Assembly (NCBI GenBank): GCA_947095535.1
Contig: OX352774.1
Coordinates: forward strand, 69,254,416-69,318,415
Source of the DNA: Poecilobothrus nobilitatus
Lineage: Eukaryota; Arthropoda; Insecta; Diptera; Dolichopodidae
DNA: 64,000 bases
Reading direction: 5' to 3'
The notes under the pieces were generated by a model that made no database searches, had not been told where the DNA came from, and was given only the letters and a program-made list of their open reading frames with translations. The number at the start of each line of letters is the position of its first letter. Position 1 is the first letter of the stretch. Below are positions 1 through 12,235 of the stretch, one piece after another. The translations under genes were made by a program, and so were the position numbers.

Positions 1-185
1 AAAATCTTATTCTCTTTTGATTGGCATTTTTAAATTGAAAAAATATCGAGTAAAGCGTGTAGTTACAATTATTTGTATAGGGTCTTTCAAATTGAGTTTT
101 CAAAAGTTGGCGCCTGTGTTATATGTCAATGAACGCACCCATATTATATGTCATTTTGACAGTTGAAGGTTTGTCATTTATAAAA

Positions 186-423
186 ATGGAGTTGTATACA
201 TTCCAACAACGTGTTGAAATTATTGAATTATTTTATGAAAATGGTCGTTCTATAAGTCGATATAACATAATCTACTAACATGATCTAATGGTCGATATAA
301 CATAATCGTCCAACTGAGCAACAAATTGGTAATATTGTCCGGAAATTTCAAGAAACTGGTGTAGTACAAGATCGAGAAAGATATCAGTATGCTCGTGCCG
401 GTCGTTTACAAGAAAATATTGGT
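186..423 (+). pseudogene. Mariner-type transposase N-terminal fragment (DUF4817-like helix-turn-helix)
   Basis: Seen: from the ATG at 186, about 30 codons read MELYTFQQRVEIIELFYENG, then a stop at 276. A second piece in another frame from 304 reads NRPTEQQIGNIVRKFQETG and continues VVQDRE, with RLQENIG near 403-423. Known: the pattern YT-x-QR-x-x-I-x-x-x-Y/F, then NRP-x(5,7)-IV-x-KF-x-ETG, then R-x-x-ENI is that of the DUF4817 DNA-binding region at the N terminus of insect mariner/Tc1-type transposases. Oddities: the two halves are out of frame, and a 17-bp direct repeat (256-272 and 291-307) sits at the break. No DDE catalytic domain follows; the sequence runs straight into another repeat. 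It is dead. The 5' flank (about 75-185) may be the element's leader, but no matching right terminus was found. Confidence 0.72.
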
Positions 424-496
424 ATATATATATATTGAATATATAGGGACATCTTCAAATTTGGTCTGTAAATTGGTAATCGATCGGATTGCATAC

Positions 497-670
497 AAAG
501 ATTGTTCTACAACTATTATTTTTTTTTATATGATTTATTTACTAACAAGAAATTTATTAATTTATTTCAAATCATTTAAAAGTTGAGTAAACAGACGGAT
601 GGGCGGGCGATCGTACAGAGTGAAATTAATAAGCAAAATTTATGAAATTTTTTTTTTTTAATTTGTGCTA
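497..670 (+). repeat. GTCY-family repeat, short copy (terminal part)
   Basis: This is the terminal end of the dispersed family best seen at 41359-42671. It carries the block 'ttgttctacaac', then 'aaacagacggatgggcggg' (decayed GGAC tract), 'cagagtgaaa', 'aataagca' and a worn hairpin ending 'ttgtgctaaaa'. Only about 170 bp are recognisable. It lies directly after the transposase scrap, so one element may have inserted next to or into the other. Confidence 0.7.
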
Positions 671-3600
671 AAAAGGAAAGAAAATAGCTTAAAATAATAA
701 ATATTAGATTAATCTTCCGAAAGAAGCATATATCCATAGAAGCTATAACTATTATAGTTTATTGTTACATAAAATTTTATGTTTTAAAAATTTTCCAATT
801 TATAATTTTCCACTAATAAAGTTTAAAAATATGTTAATAAATGTTATAATAGTAAAGGGTTTTTTATTTAATTCATATTTTTTTTTGCCTTTTTTGGTAA
901 TTTAATTAGGGCTGGTTTATATTTCGATAATTAATAATAATGAGTTCGAAAAGTTTTTGACTTCCATAGTCACAGATCATAAAAAAACAAAATAAAGTGG
1001 TTATTAAAAAAAAAAAATAAAATGTTTCAATAGATACTGAATAGATTTTTTAAATTAAAATTAATTAATTTTTGAAAAGTGTTTGGGTTGAAGTATTTAT
1101 TATTTTTCTTCATCTGACGCGTCCATTCTTGTATTCAATTCTACATTATCCTCTGAAATTTCGGCTTCTTATTTAAAATCCTCATTTCACAAGGTTATAT
1201 GCGAATGTTTTAGAAAGTTTATATAATTTTTAATGTTCAACATTCTACTCTATATATAATATATGTATATAATTGAAGCCGTTAAGGTTCAGCATACAGT
1301 ATAATTAAAAAAAAATTATTTCAATGGTTCATAGAAAAAAATTCATTTGGCAAAAAATGATTTTTCTTTTTTGAACAAAAATTTTATTCTAACTTTTGAT
1401 TTTTTATTCTCCTGATTACGAATCATGAAAAATTTTGTAAGCTCCTTAAGAAAGGAGGAAATTCTAACAAGGGTGTTTTTTTTCTATTTTAATATATTTA
1501 AAATTGCTCTATGTATGCATGCATGTAAAAATATAGATATAATTAATCAGATCAAATATGGAAATTTTTACGACCTAAACTTTCGATTCCTGATAAAAAG
1601 TTTTAATTAAATTTAAAAAAAAAAAACAGGTTTTCTTCCCAAAAATTCACTCTCCTTAATTTTTCCTGTCCCTTTAAGCCCCACAACACAATATATATAA
1701 ACATTTTCTATATCTTTTATTAATTTCCAAAAAAAAATTTTTATTTTATTAATATTATAAACCAAAAACTTATTTCATAATACAAAATAAATTTTATTAT
1801 AAGTGTAATAATATTATAATCCTATATTGTATAACCCCTCTAGCACAAAGCACAGAATCATATAAAATTTACTGTATATAGGTATAACATAAAGTAATTT
1901 ATGCATTTTCAAACGTAAAAGTAATCTATTTTATTGTAGTGCTCCTTATTCATATAAAAAATAACGGAGTCTTAAAAAAAAAAAAAAACGAAAGAAAGAT
2001 ATTTATTGCTATTTCATATATAATTTCCTAATTTTTCTATTTAAAGTTTAATGAAAGTATACGTCGGTATATTATACTATAAATGTTTCAAGCTAATGAA
2101 ATCTTTAAGAGTTTGTAGAAAAACAAAAATTCAATTAACGTTTTAATTGAATCACAGAAAAATTTTTTTTTTTAAATCAAAACATTGCGCTTCAAAAAAA
2201 AAAAAACAAATATATCTGTGCCCGGAAATAAAACAACAAAAAAAAAAAAAAAATTTCATCAATAAAATTTTTCATTTCTATTTTCTTTCATTTTTATAAT
2301 TTTACTTTTTCGTAATGAGTGATATTTAATCACTCAAACATGACATTTAAAGAGTAATAATTCAAAAAAAAAAAAAAAATAAAAAGAAACAAAAATTAGA
2401 CAGAAAATAATATATTTTAATTTTGTTTTTGTTTTTTTTTTGTCTTTAAAAACTTGTCTTTTTTTTTTTTTTAAATTTTCATTAGATATTATTCTTCTCA
2501 CTTATGAACACGAACATGTAATTTGTCTTTACATACAATCTATACAAAGTATTATAAAGCATATTTGGTTCGAATCTCGACTACAATATTCAATACAATA
2601 TTCAATTTGATCAATTGTTTTGTACAGATTTTGTGATTGAATTGAAAAAAAGCGGACGTATAAAAGAAAAACAAAAAACAATAAAAAAAATGAAAAATAA
2701 TAAAAAAAAATGAAAAATTAAAAACTAGAATAAAAAGAACTGGATTTTCTCACACTGATGACAAGACAATTTATTTGCTACAGTTTATTGTTAATATTCA
2801 ACTCATTCTGTATTAAATATAGTGTGATCGTATTTGTATTGTCGTTTCATTTACCAGTTCAAATTTGACATATTGATTTTTTTTTTTTCTTTTTGTTTTT
2901 TTTTTTTTTTAATTTTCCGACATTATTGTTTTTAATTCTTTTTGCTATATTTAGCTGCATTATTAATATTTACAAAAAAAAAAGCTTATTTTTAAAAGCA
3001 TTATAAATTTAATTTTTAGTTTGTAATATACCTGTTAATTCTTTTAAAGGTAATTTTTGTATTGTTTATTTATTTTTTTTTTCTTGAATTTGTTAAAGAT
3101 TTATGCAATGATTGCGGAACGGCATCTTAAGGAAGAATTATTTTACAAAATGTTTCTTAGTTACAAGTTTATTCTAAATTTGAATTATTACAACTACGTA
3201 CATATTATTTTTTTTTTTGATTTTCGACGTTAGTTCGAAGTCTCGACTACATCGAATTTACAATACCATATGGTGCAGGTTCCACTATTTGCCACTTAAA
3301 TTGAATTTTATTCTTTGTTGTTATATTTTTGTGAATCAATTTTTTTGCAAAATGTTCTCTTTTATCAGGTTATGGAATTAAAGAGTTCTTCAAGACGTGT
3401 TCTCCTTCTACACCAAAATGATTTTGTAACAGAATTATTATTATATATTTTTAATTATTTGATGAATGATGATATTAACTTTGGAGTTGATCGTTTATGA
3501 AGCATATTTTTATTACAGTTTACATTGTTATTGTCATATTTTGATCAGTAATCTATAGAGATGAAATAGCTTTATTATTTTGCTAAAACGATTTCATTTT

Positions 3601-4530
3601 TTTTTTTTTTGTTGATTATTTCCATATCCGGGGATGTTTTTTCATTGCGTTGAATAAATTGTATAAAGTGGTTCTGTTCATAAAATGAAGTATAGTGTTT
3701 TATTGTTAATATGCACAAAATCTTTCATTTCGCCATGTATCTAATTCGCCTTGGATAGATAGTTTTTTCTGAGTGTATTAAATTTAACCCTTTTTTAATT
3801 CTTGCCATCTTGAACCTGACATTGTTTTTTGATTTTTTTTTATTCGGACAATACAATTTCCAAAATTCTTTAAGGATTAATTAAGAATAATTTAGTTCGC
3901 CTTAAGTAGAGCACAAAAGTTGCTTCCATTTGAATAAATAAAAAATATATTTAACATATGTATTATGTTTTAGTTAAAGTTTAAGATAAATTTGTTTAGT
4001 ACAATCTTAAATTTATCCTATTTGATAAGGAAATGACAATTTTAAATGATTACTTTTTTTGTTTGGTTTCTTTTTTTTTTCTAAAAAGAAATCGAATTGT
4101 AAGAAACACGCATTTAAATCAAATAAACATCATTTTATATAATATTTTTTAATTGTTTAAATCAAACAAGTTTGTCAAAGAGTTATACATATATATTATA
4201 TTATATATTATATGTTTATATATATATTAAAAATAATTAAAAATAAAAAGGAAAATAAAAATTGAATTTTAAACATTTATTGATTTCTTTTAATTTATTT
4301 GAAATTACACTAGAATAAAATGCAATGAGAAAAGAAGAGCAAAAGCGGCGAAACCGCATAGTTTTCTTTTTATATTTATAAATTAAACTTATGTTATATA
4401 CATACATACGTACATACATATATGTTTTGTTATGTGGGAAAATTTTTATTTCATTCTTGTTTTAAAATAATTTTATTTTAAAAATAACTAATTTAATTTT
4501 AACATTTTCAAAAGTACATTTTTTAATTGA
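671..4530. other. Non-coding A+T-rich DNA
   Basis: No gene recognised. It contains many A or T runs of 10 to 16 bases (for example near 1974-1988, 2365-2379 and 2460-2472). Two ORFs of about 61 codons (1425-1610, 3315-3500) are low-complexity and unlike any protein I know. A B-box-like string 'ggttcgaatct' at 2567 has no A box. TA-rich palindromic sequence lies at 4165-4230, and a (CATA/CGTA) microsatellite at about 4398-4420. Confidence 0.6.
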
Positions 4531-4561
4531 TTTTTTTTTGTTTTTTTACTTACAGGTGAGT
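4531..4561 (+). promoter_or_regulatory. Candidate recursive splice site (ratchet point)
   Basis: Seen: an almost uninterrupted T tract (4531-4549) is followed by 'acttacag' ending at 4555, and immediately by 'gtgagt' at 4556-4561. A strong 3' splice site is therefore fused to a strong 5' splice site with no exon between. Known: this juxtaposition is the motif of recursive splicing, by which very long introns in insects are removed in steps. The absence of coding exons across the window fits a long intron. Inference: the host gene would be transcribed on the plus strand. Alternative: chance, since T-rich tracts are common here, but it was the only clean CAG|GTRAGT match I found by eye. Confidence 0.45.
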
Positions 4562-5254
4562 TCTAAGAAATTGTCATTGGGATGCAGTTTACATAATTTC
4601 AACTTTCAATCAAGAAAATATTTAAAAATTTTTTTTAGCTTTGAATAAGTTATTTTCTTAAAAAAAATTACTGTGGTAACAAATTATATATACAAAATGG
4701 ATATACAAAATCAATTATAGGAGCCTGAATAATTAATAATTTAGGAGGTTTATATCTATATTGTATTTCTCCTTAAAAATTGTAACTTTTCTTTCGGACA
4801 TTTTAAAAACTAAACTTTTGCGTAAATTAGCTTGGTTAAATAAATAAAAAGTCTAAACGTTCCATAGATATGAAATATGATCTTATCGATTTAATGACGT
4901 AAAACATTAATAAATGATTATTCAAAAATATAACAACATTTACAATGATTATGGATCAATCTTAACAGAATCTATTATGAATCAATCTTAAAATCTATTG
5001 AGTCTATGTAAACAATGTATACAATACAAAAACAAATTAAGAGTGGATAGTGGTTATAGTGGTTATACCAATCATCCAGTGGTTATATCCAAAAGAGCTT
5101 TAAAACAATATAACAAAATTAATATTATTTATTTCGTGAACTCTTTTGTTTGTCTTTCATCCTGAAATACTTATGCGTTTAAAGAATATCAAAACAAGTA
5201 AATGGAAATTTTAGTACTGTAACTTTTCTTTTTCTTTGAATCCTATAACATAAA
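4562..5254. other. Non-coding A+T-rich DNA
   Basis: Nothing recognised beyond simple A+T sequence. A short direct repeat 'agtggttatagtggttatac' occurs at about 5048-5070. Confidence 0.5.
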
Positions 5255-5454
5255 TTTTTTTTTTTTTTTTTGTAGTGCATTTCTCTGTCACATAAATGTG
5301 AACAGATAATTACATAGCCTTTCCTTTTTAGACATGGCTGTAAATGTCGTAAGGGGGAATAACTCTTACGACGTGTGTGGGATTGGAATCCATACTCCCT
5401 CGGTGTTTACATCGTATTTTATACGCTCTTACCCACTAGGCCACTGAGGCCCCC
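5255..5454 (-). repeat. tRNA-derived SINE, near full length
   Basis: Read on the minus strand it starts GGGGCCTCAGTGGCCTAGTG (A box TGGCCTAGTGG), continues GTAAGAGCG, 'aacaccgagg', and a B-box region here mutated to GGATTCCAATCC. It then has a conserved small hairpin GTCGTAAG...CTTACGAC, the body motif GGAAAGGCT, 'cacatttatgtgac', and a poly-A tail (plus-strand T run 5255-5271). Known: an A box and B box spaced as in a tRNA, plus a unique body and A tail, define tRNA-derived SINEs made by RNA polymerase III and mobilised by LINE proteins. This is the most complete member of the family here. The target-site duplication is hard to call because of the flanking T run. Confidence 0.85.
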
Positions 5455-8033
5455 AATTTTCAATATTTCTGAAAATAAAGAGGCTGATAAAATTCGAATT
5501 GTTATTAATCATGACAGGTATATTACAGAAGAAATTTACTGTGAACCATGGGTACTAAATTTAATTCGATATGTCGAAAAATTAATTAATTACTAAAAAA
5601 CTTTAGATTTTTAGGGCTACTACAAATTTTAAATCTAAAAATTGATATTCAAAAATAATTTAATTGAATTTCTTATTTAAACTTATACTCATGAGTCTTC
5701 AATCAAAATTACATTGGAATTTTTCAAATTTTTCTTAAAAATAATAATTTAAAACGTGAATTAGATTGAAAATTAAAAGAAAAAATTTTAAACCTTTTAA
5801 AAGTTATTTCATTAAATTATAAACTTATAAGTGTCCTTAATCATTATATAAATCCATTTTTAATTATAAATTTATATCTTACATTTTGTTAAGATCACTT
5901 CACATTATCTGTCATTGTCATATAACTTGGAATGTGTATTCTACAAATTCTGCAATGCCAAAGGAGTCATATATTTACCATGTTATGTAACTAATACACA
6001 TAGCTTGGAGTAGCGTTTATAAAATTTTATGGGTAATTAATTGTTATTTTCAACGGTTCACTAAAGTAACGGATTTTCAAATCTGTTTTCGGTTAACAAT
6101 TCGACACAGATAAAATTATAGTAAGTTAAAGTCGTCGATCCAGAAGTAATTAATCACAGCATTTTTTAATGATTATCTTAATTTATTTTGTGTAAAACTT
6201 CTGGAGAATGCAGATTTTATTCACCCTTTAATAGTTTTATTACCTATCTTAATTTATTTAAACATGAATGATAGTTACCATGAAAATTACTTTGCGATGA
6301 ATTGGTCTTACGGTGATGTGATCTGCGATGAATTAGTCTATAGAATTAATTTTAAACGTATACATGTTAGATTTAATCGTATACATATTAGATTTTACTA
6401 CATATAATGTAGTAAATACTACATACTACATATAATGTATGTAATTAATTGTTGTATAAGGATTTCAGTGTAACAAATTTTTAAATCAGTTACAAAGGTA
6501 AAAAAAAATCCTTAAGATTTTCAAATGAAAATATTATATTATTTCAAAAATTTGTTAAACAATTATATATTTGCTAATATTTGTTAAACAATCTACTCAT
6601 TTATTAAGTTATAAATCTGTTTTTTTTTTTTTTTTCTACTTTAACCCCATAAATCATATAATTATGTACATAATTTTGGAAATCCATTTCAAAATATACA
6701 GGTAGAAGGGAGAAAAATTCACATTATATTAAATGAAGGAAAAATGATTAATTATGTGTTACTTTTAATTATATCCTACTGAGAGTTTACAAGTTACCGG
6801 AAATAAATCGTACGTGATTAAGAATTTTAATATAGGTACAATGAAATTCTTTTAAAAATGTTAAATTTTTTTGTTGTTGTATATACCTATAGCTAATTCT
6901 TAAAATAACAGTAATTTTAAGATTTTTTTATTTTTTACTCACCCCCATTGAACATTTTTGACATATGTATAAGAAAAAAAAAAATGAAATACAATCGTTA
7001 AGTCAAAATTAATAGAACAAGTTAAAAATAAGACTAAACATTGAAGTATGAAAGTTTTTAGGCCTAATGCAATGCAAGAGAAAAAAAATAAGAAAAAACA
7101 AAAAAAAAAACAAAAACAACAAAATAAAAAGGAAAAAAAAAACGGCTTACCTTTAAAAGCAAAAAAAAAAAAAAAGAATTAATGAGCGATACAAGAAAAC
7201 TAAAAAAAAATTGTTTTTGTTTTTGTCGTATAAGTATCATTTGTTGTCACGCGAAATGTCAATTTCTTATATGACGATAAAAACCGTCTATGTTTAATTG
7301 ACATCTTTGCTAATTTGCCTATATATGTATGTACTTTGAATTTTATTAAATATTCGGTATTTACATTTTTTTTTTTTTGACATGTTTAAAGTTTAAAAAA
7401 TTTGATTTGTTGTTTACTTTGAAGTTTTTCGATTAATAATGACAGAGTGATTTTTCTTTTAATTTGTTTTATTCCATTTTCAAATTCAACAGCTACGAAT
7501 ACTTAAACATTAATTGTCAGTTTATCTGTCATACAAATAATTTTAATTGTGTACAAATATGTTTTATTAGTTTTGTAAGTGAACGGATTCATTAACAGTA
7601 ATTATATTTTGATGTACGAATAATTTTTATAGTGTTTTCAAACGCTGTATATGTAAAACAAGAGTTCAAAGGCTAGATATCAAATATTTGTATTATATGA
7701 GTAGTGTTGGTTTCTTATATAGAATTTGTCAGAGATATTATTGTCGTTGCGAGAGTGTTAGGATTTGCAAAGTTATTGGTTATTTACGAACATTTGATGG
7801 GCAAAAACAAATTGCTTTTATATATCTTTGTGTATTATTAAGTTAAAAATGTTTTAAATGTTGTTTTTTTCCAATATTAATTAAAATAATTTTTATTCAC
7901 TCTGACTCTTATGAGTTTTTGATTGAGACTATAGTTTAGTGCAAATTAAAAATTTAGTTATAACTAAATTTCAAAGCCTATTTAACAATTTTTTTTCTGT
8001 TTATAATATTCCTACTTAATTCCATATTTCCGT
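5455..8033. other. Non-coding A+T-rich DNA
   Basis: No gene recognised. It has short repeats such as 'actacatataatgta' near 6400-6440, and an A-rich stretch at 7078-7212. On the minus strand at about 7148 the A-rich stretch reads as a T tract ending 'cttttaaag' next to 'gtaagcc', a weaker relative of the splice juxtaposition at 4555. Confidence 0.5.
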
Positions 8034-8233
8034 TAATACGCTGTAAACACCGAGGGAACGTGGTTTCGAATCTCACACACGTCCTATAAATAATTCACCC
8101 TTACTAAATTTGAACATTTGACATTTATAGACATCATAAATTTGAACATTTGACATTTACAGACATATCTGAAAAGGAAAGGCTGTGTAATTTCCTTGTC
8201 ACATTTATGTAATGAACTAAAAAAAAAAAAAAT
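8034..8233 (+). repeat. tRNA-derived SINE, 5'-truncated, plus orientation
   Basis: It begins inside the tRNA-like head at 'aatacgctgtaaacaccgag'; the A box is lost. The B-box region reads 'ggtttcgaatct'. The body has 'tctgaaaaggaaaggctg', 'acatttatgt' and an A tail (8219-8233). Unlike the other copies it carries an internal tandem duplication with a 32-bp period (starts near 8105 and 8137). The GTCGTAAG hairpin region is degraded. It is the only plus-strand copy of this SINE in the window. Confidence 0.8.
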
Positions 8234-9739
8234 CTGTTAGACTTTTATGAAAAGAATTTAGCCAGTGAAAAAGAACGAATTGAGAGGTTGCAAAGAAGTG
8301 GTTCAAAATTGTATCAAAAAATTGTAAAATACATAATACATAGAACTAAAATTTTTTAAAACTTTCAATTCTATAATGGATTTCAGAACTATGAACCGTT
8401 ATTATAATTTGAGGATAATTTGTAAAAAATAACGGTGAATTACTTATAATTAATGTAACGATTGTTTTATTTCTTTGATAAAAAAAAAAATGTATAAAGA
8501 GGTCGAACTAAATAAAGTAAATTAAACAATTGTTACAGGTTTTTTGTTTTTATTTTTAACTTAAAACTATTTTGTAGTTATTTTTATAAAAAATTTTATT
8601 GGTATACGGATTATTATTTCGTATTTATTTTCTTTTATACTATAAATGACTAAGTCACATATTTTGTAGATACTTTTAAGTATATTATGTTTTTATTTAG
8701 TGAGAAAATATTTTTTTTTTATTTCATATTTTAAACCCCATAATAAATGAATGATGAAATTAAATTATGAGTGATTACTATTAAAGGGACAGGTTTTTTT
8801 TTTTCTTTTTCTTTATGTTTTTATTTCATTTGTTTCTCTTTTTTTAGGTTTTTGTTTCTGTGATTGTTTTTCTTTTGTTTTTTTTTTTTTTTGGTTGTCT
8901 CATAGATTAATGATGAAAGAGAACTGTTAATGCAATTATTTTTAAATAAATGAAACATAAAAGCATAAAATATTAATATATGTATGTATATATATGTATA
9001 TACCTAATATAACTAATATGTATACGCAAGGTTAATAAACCCTAAATTTAGAGCTCAATATTTTGAAAATGTAAACGAAATATTCAAAAATATATAAGAA
9101 ATTGTTGCATGCATTTTTTTACTATATCAGGTCTTTTTATACTAATAATAAAATATTTTATTTTGGGGGGGAAAGTTTTCTTTAATTTTTGTTTTTTGTC
9201 TCAGTACAATACAATAAATTTTTTTTTTTTTAAGTAATTATAAATATTGTCATAATTATAACATGTTAATGTTTATGTTTAAAAACCAATTTAACAACAA
9301 AAAGTCGTTAAAAAAAAATTATTTTTTCTCAAAAAAAACCAAATTAAAGATAATGGTTAATTTGGAGTAAAAAAATATACCTAATAAAAATTAAAAAAAA
9401 TGGTTGACTAAAAAAAGCAATTATATTAACAAATATTTGGAAAAATACTAAATATGTTATATGATCCTGAAGACAATTAAATATTTTACATGTTATATAA
9501 AAAAAAGAAAATATTAACACATTATGTATTGTGAAATCTTTTTATTTGGGGATGCCATTGGAACCGAAAGAAAATGAAAAAATATCTTTCTATAAAAGGT
9601 TCAAAATAAGTTTTTTTTTTTTGTTTTGAGTGATTCAATCATAAATCACGGAAGGTAAATAAATCTAAGCCTAGCTCTTTTTGTTTTCATTACACATTTT
9701 ATTCGGAATTTCAGAAAAATATTTTTTTTTATATTTTTT
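8234..9739. other. Non-coding A+T-rich DNA
   Basis: No gene recognised. It has T runs at 8709-8719 and 8879-8891, and a TATG/TATA microsatellite at about 8978-9003. Confidence 0.5.
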
Positions 9740-10440
9740 AGCACATTTTCAAAAAATTTTGAAAATATGTGCTTATTAGTTTCAATCTGTTCGTCTGTTC
9801 GTCTGTTCGTCCGTCGGTCCGTCTGGGTGTTTACAAAACTGCTACACCGTTTGAAATAAAGCAATGAAATTTTAATTACGGAGATGCATCACCAAAAAAC
9901 TAATTTTGTAGAACAACTTTTTTCTGTAGCTCCACCCGTTACGGAGCTATAGCCATACAAAGTTCGAAAAAGCCCTATCTTTAAATTGTTATTATTTTAA
10001 TATAGGTACCGTTATGTGAAACTAAATTTTTTGCAAAAATTTAAACGGTTTCACTTAGAAGATTGAAATTTTGAGAGAAGTTGAGTTTTTTCGAAATGAG
10101 TCATTTCAGGAAACATTTTTGTGTCTCCCTCCGTTTAGGAGTTGTAAAGGGTCAAACACTGAAAATTCTCTATTTTTAAACACCTGTAACTTGGTCACCT
10201 GTTCATATTTTTTTTGAAGTATATACATAAATTAAAGTGTTTGTGGTAATAACTTTTCTTAATAATTTAGGGTTACCTTATAATTGACAAAAGTGTGATT
10301 TGATTTTTCTCAATTTTTTCTTACCAAAAAAAAAATTCAAATAAATTTATTTTTCAATATATCTACTCTTAATTCTAGGCTTAATATGGAATATTTTTTA
10401 TTTTTGGAAATGTGCTTTTTTGAAAATCCTTGTTTTATAT
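9740..10440 (-). repeat. GTCY-family repeat, copy of about 700 bp
   Basis: It starts with the terminal hairpin 'agcacattttcaaaaaattt' facing 'atgtgct', followed by 'tagtttcaatctg' and a (GTCY)n tract 'gttcgtctgttcgtctgttc' (about 9787-9824). The shared interior blocks follow: 'tgtttacaaaactgctacac', 'acggagctatagcc', 'accgttatgtgaaac', 'aggagttgtaaagg'. It ends with 'ggaaatgtgcttttttgaaa' at about 10406-10425. The ORF at 9646-9864 on the minus strand is the translated GTCY tract, not a gene. Confidence 0.85.
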
Positions 10441-11757
10441 TAGTCGTGAATTTGAAACAAATCATAATGGTAAAGTGTAATTTATATACAAACATCAAAA
10501 TCGAAAATTGTTTAGATCTTTAATCGATTTTCACAAATAAGTAATTTATATAAAAATAGGTATATCATATTAGTCATAGTTATACTTTTTTGCAGAATGA
10601 AAATACTCCCCAAAATATTATACTCCTCAAATACTTCTTTGAGATAAACATACTCGTAAAATACTTCTTTAGAATTTTGATTTGTTTCCAGTTTAATTTG
10701 TATTCTTTGCTAACTGGTGGTGGGAAAATTCATTACACTTAGGAGTAGCAGCAGCACAATATATCTACATCAAAAAGTTGTAGTGTCACTTATACTTAGC
10801 AATTTTGAACAAACATTGTACAAGAATTGGATAAAAAACAACCTAAACATCGGATAAAAATATCCTAAAATCTAGAATACTAAAAAGCATACTAAAATAC
10901 CCAACCTAGGTATAATACCTAAGTCAATAGTCTCAACTCAGAAGAGCTTAAATAACATACCTAATAATGTAGTGTATAGTCCCATCATTATGTGATATTT
11001 TTTAATTAAATCAGCCGATGATCCTATCATGGGCAGAAATTAGGAGATTTCACTGTATATATTTTTCTAAAGTAATTAAATTGTTTAATAATCCCCTTTT
11101 CCCGCTTAATACATATGAAAAATGATTGAAAAAATTTATGACTGTTTTCCTTTCCAAATTAACATTTACCTTAAAGAGTTTTTTTTTGTATACCAGTCAA
11201 AATCTAATATATTGGGTTATAAAAATGTTTTGTTATGAAAAAGCATATTTTTTTTTCTTGAATCGATTGTAAAACATCTTAACTTTTAAATTTTTCATGA
11301 CTTAAAATAATGTACAGATCCAATATTTATAAAGAAACCTTATAGGATCAATGACAATTTTTATTTTTAATTTAATATTTTTGTGGTTTTGTTTTTTTTT
11401 TTCTGTTCTGATTTTATTATTTAAAAACAAATTTTGCATTTTCACTTCTTAATAATAAATTAAATGTGGTAAAGTTTTTTTTTTTTATAATAGTTGTAAT
11501 AACTAAGTAATGTAATAATATTAAATGATAATTAAATTTAAATCAAAATCCTTTATCAAAATTTTTTTTTTTTTGCAGAGCTCTGAATTGATAGGTCAAT
11601 TAAAAAGTCTGTATAGTCACGCCAATTAATAAGCATGCAACAAAATTAAAATTATTTCAGTTAGAGCAATCCACACACATTAATCTTAATTAGGATCCAA
11701 ATGTAAAACTGTACCCTACACCTAATTGGTGATCTTATTATTCAGGTAATCTTTACT
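10441..11757. other. Non-coding A+T-rich DNA
   Basis: No gene recognised. At about 11560-11580 a T tract followed by 'gcag' resembles a 3' splice acceptor but has no open frame after it. Near 10870-10925 there are short 'atactaaaa' repeats. Confidence 0.45.
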
Positions 11758-12235
11758 CCTTTTAACAAACGTCGAAATATTGGAACATTATCTCTCTTTT
11801 ATAAGACATTTTGTACGGAATGACACTTTAGTTCTACTTAACTAAAATTAATAATCTCTCCCTTTAGATTTAGAAAAATCCAACGAAACGTTATAAAGAG
11901 GCTACAAATGCTCATTTCTATACCACCATGGAATTTTTTAGGTTTTTTAAACTTGTTATGGTAATTCATTTATTGTTAGAACAGCTAAAATATGGAATAT
12001 GCTTCTAGCCCGTGCTAGTCTTCCCGTCTAATAGATATGGTTCATTTTTGCAACTTTTCAAAAAGAACCTGTACAGGTTCGTTTTCAATTAACTTTAGCA
12101 CTCTCCCTTCTTATCTTATTTGCGTTCAATTCTTCTCTCTATTACCTAAATCTACAATAATTTCGTATAAAGTAACTCTTTCATAGAGTTTAGCTGGTAA
12201 CTCTTTCCTAGAATTTGGTTAGCTTGTAAAAAAAA
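11758..12235 (+). pseudogene. LINE reverse-transcriptase C-terminal fragment with 3' end
   Basis: Seen: in the frame from 11758, PFNKRRNIGTLSLFYKTF, then a stop. Further on, RTAKIWNMLLARASLPV (about 11980-12030) and, after a frameshift, GSFLQLFKKNLYRF. Known: R-R-N-I/V-x-x-L-x-LFYK, followed about 70 codons later by RTA-x-x-WN-x-LP and then FK-x-x-x-x-x-x, is the conserved C-terminal tail of many non-LTR retrotransposon polymerases. Several stops and at least one frameshift lie between the blocks. The fragment ends with 'ttagcttg' and a short A run at 12228-12235, as expected for a retrotransposed 3' end. A related but more diverged copy lies at 33570-33795. The clade cannot be settled by eye. 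Confidence 0.68.

Noticed and set aside
2567..2577. B-box-like 'ggttcgaatct' as another SINE or tRNA
   Set aside because: No A box, body motif or A tail nearby.
5371..5454. A tRNA gene suggested by A and B boxes
   Set aside because: The arms do not close into a cloverleaf acceptor stem, the same unit recurs with a body and A tail, and target-site duplications flank other copies: it is a SINE head.
7138..7165. Minus-strand recursive splice site (T tract, 'tttaaag', 'gtaagcc')
   Set aside because: AAG is a poor 3' splice site, the donor is weaker, and A-rich stretches make such matches likely by chance.
9646..9864. Protein-coding ORF with TDRRTNRRTDEQ repeats
   Set aside because: The repeats are the translated GTCY microsatellite of a dispersed non-coding element.
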